This document shows, one piece after another, positions 5,868 through 10,584 of a stretch of 10,584 nt of DNA. The DNA lies in assembly GCA_016235225.1 (NCBI GenBank), contig JACRLS010000093.1, positions 1 to 10,584 on the forward strand, in the 5' to 3' direction. Under the pieces are notes generated by a model. The model saw only the letters and a list, made by a program, of their open reading frames with translations. It was not told where the DNA came from and searched no databases. Position 1 is the stretch's first letter. Each line of letters opens with the position of its first letter. The position numbers and the translations under genes are program-made. The DNA is from Nitrospirota bacterium (GTDB lineage Bacteria; Nitrospirota; Nitrospiria; Nitrospirales; Nitrospiraceae).

Positions 5868-6263
5868 ATGAAAGGCATCTTCCTCAGGTTTTTCATCACG
5901 GGCGTGGCCGTCCTCCTTGCCGCCCACATCGTACCCGGCATTCAGATTGAGAGCATGGCCGCCGGCCTGGCGGCCGCCATCGTGCTCGCCCTCTTGAATG
6001 CGATCATCCGCCCCCTGCTCTATCTCTTTTCGATCCCCTTCATCGTCGTCACGCTCGGCCTGTTCATGGTGCTGATCAATGCCCTGCTCCTCGAGTTGAC
6101 GGCATGGCTGGTCAAGGGCTTCAGCATCGACGGATTCTGGCCGGCCTTGTGGGGCGCGCTGTTGATCAGCGTGGTCAGCACGATCCTGAATCTCCTCATC
6201 TCCGATGAAGGCCACGTCGAAGTCGTCGTCCACCGGCCCAAACCGCCGAAGATCATCAATTGA
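5868..6263 (+). CDS. YvlD / 'phage holin family' small membrane protein
   Basis: A 131-residue protein with four hydrophobic segments at about 5-22, 31-47, 53-78 and 92-112. The helix-end motif LLNAIIRPLL (Asn44, Arg48, Pro49) and the following SIPFIVVTLGLF are characteristic of the widespread YvlD/DUF360 family, often labelled mycobacterial 4-TMS phage holin. Most members are chromosomal, and a lytic role is not established; in Bacilli the group is tied to envelope stress. The tail is cytoplasmic and charged (SDEGHVEVVVHRPKPPK). It is third in the cytochrome set with a 20-nt gap and no strong ribosome binding site. Nothing nearby suggests a prophage. Confidence 0.85.
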   Translation: MKGIFLRFFITGVAVLLAAHIVPGIQIESMAAGLAAAIVLALLNAIIRPLLYLFSIPFIVVTLGLFMVLINALLLELTAWLVKGFSIDGFWPALWGALLISVVSTILNLLISDEGHVEVVVHRPKPPKIIN

Positions 6264-6297
6264 TTCAATTGCATTGCCCGCAGGCCCTTGCTAGAAT
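6257..6297 (+). promoter_or_regulatory. Sigma70-like promoter overlapped by a palindromic operator candidate
   Basis: TTGCAT (6269-6274), a 17-bp spacer and TAGAAT (6292-6297) make a good promoter facing the kinase-like gene. CAATTGA (6257-6263) and TCAATTG (6265-6271) form a 7+1+7 palindrome that runs over the stop codon of the preceding gene and into the -35 box. In this GC-rich setting an AT-rich palindrome on a -35 element is a plausible repressor site, but no regulator is identified. Confidence 0.55.
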
Positions 6298-6323
6298 GCC
6301 CTCCGGCCCACCGCGAACAGGTC

Positions 6324-6356
6324 GAGGCTTCAGCCTCAACCTTGCCCTCAACCTTG
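6324..6356. repeat. GAGGCT/CCTCAACCTTG words before the kinase-like gene
   Basis: GAGGCT-TC-AGCCTC (6324-6337) is a small palindrome and is followed by CCTCAACCTTG twice (6334-6344 and 6346-6356). The same AACCTCAACC-type words occur in front of ispA at 1957-1973. It lies in the leader between the promoter and the ATG. Confidence 0.5.
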
Positions 6357-6375
6357 TCGTTTGATTTGGTAACTG

Positions 6376-8211
6376 ATGCCTCCAGCTCCCGAACAAGTCC
6401 GCGCCGCCAAGCAGACCACACTCCAGCGCACGATCACGACCGCCCTCAACGAACTGGGCGCCGAGGCCGCGCTGGTGGGCATTTTTGAACGCACGGATGG
6501 CCCCCTGACCTTGCAGGGCATGCGCGGATTTACGTCCCGGGAAGCGCAAGCCATCCTCCGCGCCCTCTCGATGCAGGAGGCGGCGGCGCTCACCGACTCC
6601 CGACGCTCAGAAGAAGGCGAGCCCCGGCAGGGGCTCCGTTTGCGACTCATCACCCCCGCAGCCCGTTCCTTTCTCGCCATCCCCTTGCGCCACAAACAAC
6701 GTGCGTATGGGGTTCTGGTGGTCGGCCGGAAAGAAGGCGGGTCCTATTCCAAGAAGGAAAAGGGCCTGCTGGAGTCTGCCGGTGACGAAATGACGACGGC
6801 GCTGGATCGGGCCGCGCTCTTCGACGGAACGGTGCTCTTGCAACGGCCCTACGTGACCCAGGAACCGCTCCCGGCGAGCGAGCCGCAAGGCATGGAGACG
6901 CAATCCGTCACCGCTTCCTATGCCACCCCGGCCATGCAGGAGCAGGTGGCCGCGTTGCTCGACGAAGCCCAAAGCACCTTGTCGTTCGACCGCGCCTGGG
7001 TCTGTGCCTACGACCCCGTGGCCGGAGCCGTGGAGGTGGTGGGATCGACGGGCGAGGGGAAAACCGAGCAGAAAGCCGATCACAAGCGGGAGATGAAAGC
7101 CGTCCAGCGCTTGCCGTTGGATTCCTCGGCATCCGGCTGGGCCGTTCGCCACCGCAAACCTCGCGTCGATCAAGATCTGGCCTCGACGCAAGGGCGATTC
7201 CTGGATCACAAGCAGCTCTACAAAGAACGATACCTCTGCGCACTGGTCGTGCCGTTCTTCATCCGCGGGCAGGTCGGGGGCACCATCACTCTGGCCTCGA
7301 AGACGCCGATGCGGTACAGCCTCACGGATGCCCGAACGCTGGAGCCCATCGTGCTCAAGCTGGTGGAGCTGTGGCATCCGCCGACTCCATCACCCCAGGC
7401 TCAGGCCGACGGCGAAGTGCCCGGCGATGGCCCTCCTGTCGCAGGGTCCCCGACGCAGACGCTGGAGCCGTTGATTCGGAAACAGGAACGCCATGCCGCG
7501 ATCGGGGAGTTCAGTTCCTGGCTGGCGGCGGAAGTTCGGGAACCCTTGGGAGCCGTCCGGGCCCAGCTCGGCGAGGTGACCAGTGAAAGCGCACTGGATT
7601 TCGATACGCAGACACGGATCGAGAGTGCGACGCGCGATTTGATCCGAGTGGAAACGATCCTGAACGAAATCCTCGATTTTGCCAAACCTCTGGAGTTGAA
7701 CCGACGCCTGTGCCGCATCCCGGAGGTCATCGAAAACGCCCTCAGCCTGGTGACGACCGATCTCGACGTCAACCGCATCCAGGTCACGAAGGATTACGGG
7801 GCGCATCTCCTGCCTGTGCGGTGCGATGACGCGAAGATGGTGCAGGTGTTCCTGAGCATCTTCAAGAACGCCGTGGAGGCCATGACGCCGGGCGGGCACT
7901 TGCACGTCGAAGTCGCATTGGTTCGGTCGGGCCGTCCTCAGCTCCAGATTACGATCAAGAATGACGGCGCGCCGATTCCGACCGAACATGCGAGCAAAGT
8001 CTTTGAACCCTTCTTCAGCACCAAGCGAGCCGGCTCGGGATTAGGCCTGGCGACCGTCAAGAAAATCGTTGAGGAGCATCAAGGGCAGATTTCGATTGCG
8101 AGCGGGCCCGGTCAGGGCACGGCGGTCATTATTTTGATGCCGGCCATTCTGCCGAGGCGCGGGCCCTTCCGCGGCCGAGGGCGCGGGCGTCGGTCCCCGC
8201 GCGGGCGGTAG
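6376..8211 (+). CDS. GAF-GAF histidine-kinase-like protein lacking the phosphoacceptor His
   Basis: A 611-residue soluble protein with no membrane helix. Two GAF-like sensor domains lie at about 15-160 (with FLAIPLRHKQRAYGVLVVGR) and 185-335 (with YLCALVVPFFIRGQVGGTITLA), followed by a low-complexity linker. A HisKA-like helical region is at about 370-430 and a HATPase_c domain at about 445-590. In the H-box the usual AHExxNPL reads LAAEVREPL, so the phosphoacceptor His is Ala385 and the following Asn is Glu. The ATP-binding side is largely kept: Asn498 in FKNAVEAM, NDGAPIP at 529-535, FEPFFSTK, and GSGLGL at 553-558. It probably binds ATP but cannot autophosphorylate in the usual way, suggesting a signalling pseudokinase or scaffold. 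The last 19 residues are Arg/Gly-rich. No response regulator is adjacent. The start is uncertain because no ribosome binding site precedes it. Confidence 0.85.
   Translation: MPPAPEQVRAAKQTTLQRTITTALNELGAEAALVGIFERTDGPLTLQGMRGFTSREAQAILRALSMQEAAALTDSRRSEEGEPRQGLRLRLITPAARSFLAIPLRHKQRAYGVLVVGRKEGGSYSKKEKGLLESAGDEMTTALDRAALFDGTVLLQRPYVTQEPLPASEPQGMETQSVTASYATPAMQEQVAALLDEAQSTLSFDRAWVCAYDPVAGAVEVVGSTGEGKTEQKADHKREMKAVQRLPLDSSASGWAVRHRKPRVDQDLASTQGRFLDHKQLYKERYLCALVVPFFIRGQVGGTITLASKTPMRYSLTDARTLEPIVLKLVELWHPPTPSPQAQADGEVPGDGPPVAGSPTQTLEPLIRKQERHAAIGEFSSWLAAEVREPLGAVRAQLGEVTSESALDFDTQTRIESATRDLIRVETILNEILDFAKPLELNRRLCRIPEVIENALSLVTTDLDVNRIQVTKDYGAHLLPVRCDDAKMVQVFLSIFKNAVEAMTPGGHLHVEVALVRSGRPQLQITIKNDGAPIPTEHASKVFEPFFSTKRAGSGLGLATVKKIVEEHQGQISIASGPGQGTAVIILMPAILPRRGPFRGRGRGRRSPRGR
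8157..8206. repeat. GCGCGGGC triplication in the 3' end of the kinase-like gene
   Basis: GCGCGGGC occurs at 8157-8164, 8181-8188 and 8199-8206, all within the codons for the Arg/Gly-rich C-terminal tail. The region is markedly more GC-rich than the rest of the gene. It may be an inserted or expanded repeat that has lengthened the protein. Confidence 0.5.
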
Positions 8212-8279
8212 GCTCACCGTCCCCCCATCTTGTCGCATCCGTATGAAATCCTGCGCAAAATACCGCCCCTTCGATGTGC

Positions 8280-8308
8280 TTGACAGCCTGGGGTGCGGTC
8301 GCTAAGAT
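8280..8308 (+). promoter_or_regulatory. Strong sigma70-like promoter
   Basis: TTGACA (8280-8285), a 17-bp spacer and TAAGAT (8303-8308): a perfect -35 box and a good -10 box at ideal spacing. It lies in the 181-bp gap after the kinase-like gene and faces the small exported protein gene at 8393, giving a leader of about 78 nt. It is the best promoter in the window, so this gene is probably well expressed and independent of its upstream neighbour. Confidence 0.75.
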
Positions 8309-8392
8309 ACGCCTCCTGTTTACGGACACGGGCGTACGATTGATTCAGGAACTTCTTTCTTCTTAACCTTTCATTACAAAGGAGAGAGGCGC

Positions 8393-8734
8393 ATGAAGAT
8401 CCTCACGGGGATGATTGCAGGAGTGATGGGCGCGACGTTCGCGGCGTCGGTGGCGCTGGCCAATCCCGCGTTGCTGCCGAAGCATCCGGGCTACCCGGCT
8501 TCGGGCAATGCGAACGATCAGGGGCAGCCCAGCGCCGGTGGTGACAAAGCGTTGCAGGAATCGATCACTTCGACGGACAACCACGTACAGCAGAATCTGC
8601 AGGATCCGAATCGCGCCCGCATTAAGACATCGCAGGGCGCTGGCCGACTCCCTGACGTCGATGGCCCCCAGGTAAGAGTGGAGCCACCGGTCACGTCGGC
8701 GACCAAGATCGGAACGGACCGGATCGTCCCGTAG
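8393..8734 (+). CDS. Small exported protein of unknown function
   Basis: A 113-residue protein preceded by an excellent ribosome binding site (AAAGGAGAG, 8378-8386). Residues 1-23 are a signal peptide (MKILTGM, then a hydrophobic core ending VALA, with cleavage before NPAL). The mature part is hydrophilic, with many Asn/Gln/Asp/Pro/Gly residues, no cysteine and no membrane segment (for example QQNLQDPNRARIKTSQG), so it may be largely unfolded in the periplasm. I do not recognise a domain. It stands alone between its own strong promoter and a strong terminator, which argues for a monocistronic, abundant product. A lineage-restricted protein is likely. Confidence 0.8.
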   Translation: MKILTGMIAGVMGATFAASVALANPALLPKHPGYPASGNANDQGQPSAGGDKALQESITSTDNHVQQNLQDPNRARIKTSQGAGRLPDVDGPQVRVEPPVTSATKIGTDRIVP

Positions 8735-8762
8735 GCGTTCGGTTTTTCGTTTCAGAGAGCTG

Positions 8763-8798
8763 AAAGGGCTGCCGTTCTGAGAACGGCAGCCCTTTTTT
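8763..8798 (+). terminator. Intrinsic terminator
   Basis: A 15-bp perfect stem (AAAGGGCTGCCGTTC, 8763-8777, with its complement at 8781-8795) closes a TGA loop, with a T-run at 8793-8798. It lies 28 bp after the exported protein gene and ends that transcript. The stem's AAA/TTT ends make it potentially bidirectional. Confidence 0.93.
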
Positions 8799-8898
8799 GT
8801 CCTCTCCAAGCTCGTACGTGGGGTCTGCGCGGCTGTGCGCGCGATCTCACGTCAGCTTCACCTCAATGCCGATACACACCGGGAACTCTGTGCGGCGA

Positions 8899-8992
8899 GC
8901 CGAGACGGGATGGGCCCGGAGGGGATCGCCACGGCGCAATGCCTGCCCTGAAAAGGCTGGTGTCGGCAGTTCGATTCTGTTCCTCGGCACCA
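8899..8992 (+). tRNA. tRNA-Phe-like sequence with a normal 3' half and an aberrant 5' half
   Basis: The 3' half is textbook tRNA-Phe. Its anticodon loop CTGAAAA (8948-8954, anticodon GAA) lies in a five-pair stem with one T/T mismatch (8943-8947/8955-8959). Variable GTGTC follows, then T-stem GGCAG/CTGTT around TTCGATT (8965-8981), acceptor strand CCTCGGC (8982-8988), discriminator A and encoded CCA (8990-8992). GCCGAGA at 8899-8905 pairs with six of the seven acceptor bases. However, 37 nt lie between it and the anticodon stem where about 19 are expected, and no D-arm (AGCTCAGTTGGTAGAGC-type) is recognisable. It may be a degraded gene, a 3' fragment left by an integrating element (attachment-site remnant), or a highly unusual tRNA. 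The 3' half is certain; function is doubtful. Confidence 0.6.
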
Positions 8993-9100
8993 TTTTTACC
9001 GCGGTCTTGCAAGCTATGCTCAGAAAGACAGCGATTCCTCAAGTGGCACTGTAGGTAGAGTAATGAGGTTTTTCCGCCAGCGACGGCCTCTGCCTCATGG

Positions 9101-9124
9101 TTCCTCCCTTCAACAAAGGAGGAA
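9101..9124 (+). promoter_or_regulatory. Hairpin enclosing the ribosome binding site
   Basis: TTCCTCCCTT (9101-9110) pairs with AAAGGAGGAA (9115-9124), nine of ten pairs, around a CAAC loop. The right arm contains the whole Shine-Dalgarno sequence AAAGGAGG, 7 nt before ATG 9130, so the folded leader would hide it. The sequence also resembles a dispersed palindrome common in some genomes (spurious translation PPFNKGG), so it may be a repeat that happens to supply the ribosome site. Confidence 0.6.
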
Positions 9125-9129
9125 TCCAG

Positions 9130-9468
9130 ATGGCCACCAACAACAAACCCGCGAACACGCTCCGATGCGGCAACATCAAGGCGACGATCTGGCAGAACAG
9201 CGGTCCAGCGGGCCCGTTCTTCTCGGCGACCTTTTCCCGTCCGTTCAAGGACCAGACCCGCGCCTGGCGTAACGGGACCTCGTTCGGTCTTCACGACCTC
9301 AAGGCCCTTCTGAACGTCCCATCGGACGCCAAGGAGTGGATCGCCGCTCACGCCAGAAAGCGGTGCCATTCTTTACAGGAAGCTTCCGGCATTCCGGGAG
9401 CTTCCCGTCCGAAATTCTATCTTTTCATACCGTCTCAAATCGGGGGAGCTTACACCCCGGACGACTGA
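9130..9468 (+). CDS. Small hypothetical protein of a type found in mobile or accessory regions
   Basis: ATG 9130 is chosen over the in-frame ATG 9097 because a perfect AAAGGAGG precedes it and the extra 11 residues would be encoded by the hairpin. The product has 112 residues. The first 75 or so (LRCGNIKATIWQNSGP, then FFSATFSRPFKD, TSFGLHDL and AKEWIAAH) look like a small widespread family of about 80 residues with the pattern GxIxAxIWxN-SFxxxDL-AxxWI. I know it from accessory regions of many phyla, with no function that I can name. The last 35 residues are unlike the family, Ser/Pro-rich and partly encoded by a strong hairpin (9378-9405). The original stop may have been lost. There is no signal peptide or membrane segment. 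It lies between a tRNA-Phe-like sequence and a nickel-handling pair on the other strand. Confidence 0.65.
   Translation: MATNNKPANTLRCGNIKATIWQNSGPAGPFFSATFSRPFKDQTRAWRNGTSFGLHDLKALLNVPSDAKEWIAAHARKRCHSLQEASGIPGASRPKFYLFIPSQIGGAYTPDD
9378..9405. repeat. Strong hairpin inside the 3' end of the small accessory gene
   Basis: GGAAGCTTCCGG (9378-9389) pairs with CCGGGAGCTTCC (9394-9405) over 12 positions, one of them G/T, around a CATT loop. No T-run follows at once, although a T-rich stretch lies some 10-20 nt downstream. It may be a terminator-like element or an inserted repeat now inside the reading frame. Confidence 0.6.
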
Positions 9469-9504
9469 TCTAGGGGCTAGCAGGCAGGATACCACCGGGG
9501 GTCA

Positions 9505-9681
9505 TCAATGTTGGTGGTCATGGGCTCCGTGGTCACTCTTGTGTTCATGATCATGATCTTCTTCTTTTCCATGGGTATGACCATGGGCATGTTGGTGGAC
9601 ATGCTTGTGGGTGTGACGTTCTGAGGATCCATGGGTGTGCGTGTGACTGTGTTCGTGCTTATGTTGATGAGAGCCTTTCAT
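9505..9681 (-). CDS. Histidine-rich metal-binding peptide (Hpn-like)
   Basis: A 58-residue frame on the minus strand with a near-ideal ribosome binding site (GAGGAGG, then AATT, then ATG at 9681). Twenty-two of 58 residues are His, mostly alternating with other residues: HQHKHEHSHTHTHG at 5-18, HTHKHVHQHAHGHTHG at 23-38, then HDHEHK and a final HDHQH. There is no cysteine, signal peptide or hydrophobic segment. Proteins of this kind, such as Helicobacter Hpn, bind several Ni(II) ions and buffer or store nickel in the cytoplasm. The His codons mix CAT and CAC rather than repeating one unit, so this is not a simple DNA repeat. It lies 168 bp downstream of a nickel-transporter-like gene on the same strand, which supports a nickel role. 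Zinc or cobalt binding is possible. It is convergent with the gene ending at 9468. Confidence 0.8.
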   Translation of the reverse strand: MKGSHQHKHEHSHTHTHGSSERHTHKHVHQHAHGHTHGKEEDHDHEHKSDHGAHDHQH

Positions 9682-9849
9682 AATTCCTCCTCATGACCGG
9701 GCCAGCAGAAAACGAGCGTTCCTCTCATGCGCTCTGGACACGATTCGCGCTTTCTGATCAAACGATATCACAATTCGAATCTTCCATTCCCACCTTACTG
9801 CGATTACGATAACTCCTCGGGAATTCTGAGAAAACGTCCTGGACTATGC

Positions 9850-10551
9850 CTACCGAAGGAAGGACGTGCCTTCGACATAAATCATGTTCGCACCGACCAA
9901 TATGCTTATTCCCGCGATCACGACCTGGAGTCCGTCATACGCCCACATCATGTTGTGAGCCGAGTGGCGAAGGGGAACGGCAATCATGACGGAGAGCGTC
10001 GCCATGCCGACGATCGATCCGAGTCCGAAGAGAGCAATATAGGTCAACCCATCGACGACCGACACCGTCGTGTGGAGGGTCAGAAGAATTAGGGCGGCAG
10101 AGCCAGCCATCCCATGCATAAAACCAACGAGTAACGCGCGGTAGGGAATTCCGTGCGGATGCTGATGAACAAATAGGGTGTCCCGGAGTTCGGTCCGATG
10201 TGCATGGAGATGGATATGAGCCGTCCCTTTGTCATGCTCGTGAAGATGGATGTGAAACCGCTCGCGTCGCAGCTTTCGCCAGACATCGAGTCCTAATCCG
10301 ATCAACATGACTCCTACCGCTACTTCCAACCCTTGCGCCACTCGCTCCGGGACAACCGCTTCCAGTGAATAGACGGCCGAGCAGAACACCATCAGCGTCA
10401 GGCTGTGTCCGATACCCCAGGCGACACCCTGCCGAACCGTATCTCTCACCGAAGTGCTTCGGCTCGCCAATGCGGCAACAGCCGCTGCATGGTCTGCTTC
10501 AAAGGCATGGCGCAGTCCGAGTAAGAAACCCAGTCCCAGAAGCGTCAGCAT
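9850..10551 (-). CDS. Nickel/cobalt transporter-like membrane protein (NiCoT/UreH-type)
   Basis: A 233-residue inner-membrane protein with about six hydrophobic segments. The first helix carries LRHAFEADH, giving His15-x4-Asp20-His21, the signature of NiCoT and related NicO/UreH transporters for Ni(II) or Co(II). A second family motif is GFMHGMAGSAALI in the C-terminal half. Between the third and fourth helices lies a His-rich cytoplasmic-type loop (FHIHLHEHDKG, AHIHLHAH, VHQHPHG), a likely metal-sensing or metal-delivery segment. ATG 10551 is chosen because the signature helix begins directly after it; GAGG lies too close to act well, and the start overlaps an upstream frame as ATGCTGA, suggesting coupled translation. 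Downstream is the His-rich peptide. The region seems less GC-rich than the isoprenoid genes, consistent with acquisition. Nickel is the likeliest substrate, but cobalt cannot be excluded. Confidence 0.85.
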   Translation of the reverse strand: MLTLLGLGFLLGLRHAFEADHAAAVAALASRSTSVRDTVRQGVAWGIGHSLTLMVFCSAVYSLEAVVPERVAQGLEVAVGVMLIGLGLDVWRKLRRERFHIHLHEHDKGTAHIHLHAHRTELRDTLFVHQHPHGIPYRALLVGFMHGMAGSAALILLTLHTTVSVVDGLTYIALFGLGSIVGMATLSVMIAVPLRHSAHNMMWAYDGLQVVIAGISILVGANMIYVEGTSFLR

Positions 10552-10583
10552 ACCTCAGCTTTCTTCACTTGCTGAACTTGCTT
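10545..10583 (-). CDS. Possible 3' end of a gene cut by the window edge
   Basis: On the minus strand a frame open to the right edge ends with KQVQQVKKAEVC and a TGA whose codon overlaps the transporter start (ATGCTGA). Such overlaps are common in operons and would explain the lack of a well-spaced ribosome binding site for the transporter. Only 12 codons are visible, so the gene is a guess and its product is unknown. Confidence 0.3.
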   Translation of the reverse strand, partial: KQVQQVKKAEVC

Positions 10584-10584
10584 A

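Noticed and set aside
5868..6263. Prophage lysis gene
   Set aside because: The 'holin' label of this family is historical; no endolysin, spanin or phage structural gene is nearby, and the gene sits in a cytochrome set.
6607..7377. 256-residue minus-strand frame
   Set aside because: Antisense to the GAF domains of the kinase-like gene, and its composition is typical of a shadow frame.
8863..9369. 168-residue minus-strand frame containing NRTADTSLF
   Set aside because: That phrase is a known false translation of the reverse strand of a tRNA; it falls on the tRNA-Phe-like 3' half.
9505..9621. Met/Val/Phe-rich hydrophobic plus-strand frame in the His-rich region
   Set aside because: It is the reverse reading of the CAT/CAC codons of the His-rich gene (giving ATG and GTG) and has no ribosome binding site, whereas the minus-strand frame has a very good one.
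9682..9849. Nickel-regulator (NikR) operator between transporter and His-rich peptide
   Set aside because: Only scattered short palindromes (TGATCA, GATATC, ATTCGAAT) and a GATTCG/CGAATC pair are visible; nothing matches a GTATGA-N16-TCATAC type site.
9727..10092. 121-residue plus-strand frame
   Set aside because: Mostly antisense to the nickel transporter, with poor composition (His, Asp, Arg, Ser) and no ribosome binding site.

Overview
The window reads like chromosomal DNA of a GC-rich, hopanoid- and carotenoid-making, respiring Gram-negative bacterium. My best guess is Nitrospirota, a Nitrospira-like organism. That placement rests on the feel of the protein sequences and the gene mix (short-chain prenyl synthase, HpnA, CruF-like hydratase, small c-type cytochrome, many lineage-type hypotheticals); nothing was searched.

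Left part (1-1985). A MITE-like element of about 163 bp with 23-nt inverted ends (15-177) carries an inner palindrome. It is followed by a leftward set of four small genes. In order of transcription these are a C4HC3 zinc-finger protein, a three-helix membrane protein, a two-CxxC protein and a 71-residue protein. A good promoter lies so close to the first ATG that the message may be leaderless. The 418-bp divergent intergenic region (1568-1985) holds a rightward promoter and several degenerate inverted repeat arrays.

Central part (1986-6263). A rightward isoprenoid set comes first: ispA (farnesyl diphosphate synthase), hpnA (hopanoid-associated epimerase) and a CruF/DUF422 carotenoid hydratase-like membrane protein. 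FPP is the common precursor of hopanoids and a route to carotenoids, so the three fit one membrane-lipid theme. Next comes a second rightward set: a membrane-anchored monohaem cytochrome c, a small secreted protein and a small four-helix membrane protein of the YvlD/'phage holin' family.

Right-central part (6264-8800). A sigma70-like promoter overlapped by an AT-rich palindrome precedes a GAF-GAF-histidine-kinase-like protein. Its ATP-binding domain looks largely intact, but the phosphoacceptor histidine is replaced by alanine. A small exported protein with its own strong promoter and a clear terminator follows.

Right part (8800-10584). This looks like accessory DNA. It holds a tRNA-Phe-like 3' half with a non-canonical 5' half, and a small mobile-region-type protein whose ribosome binding site is in a hairpin. 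On the opposite strand there is a 58-residue peptide with 22 histidines downstream of a NiCoT/UreH-like nickel transporter that itself has a His-rich loop: a probable nickel uptake and buffering pair. A short reading frame running off the right edge overlaps the transporter start.

The observations most worth following up are the His-rich peptide with its transporter, the histidine-less kinase, the PHD/RING-patterned bacterial zinc finger, the aberrant tRNA-Phe and the recurring inverted word-arrays in intergenic DNA.
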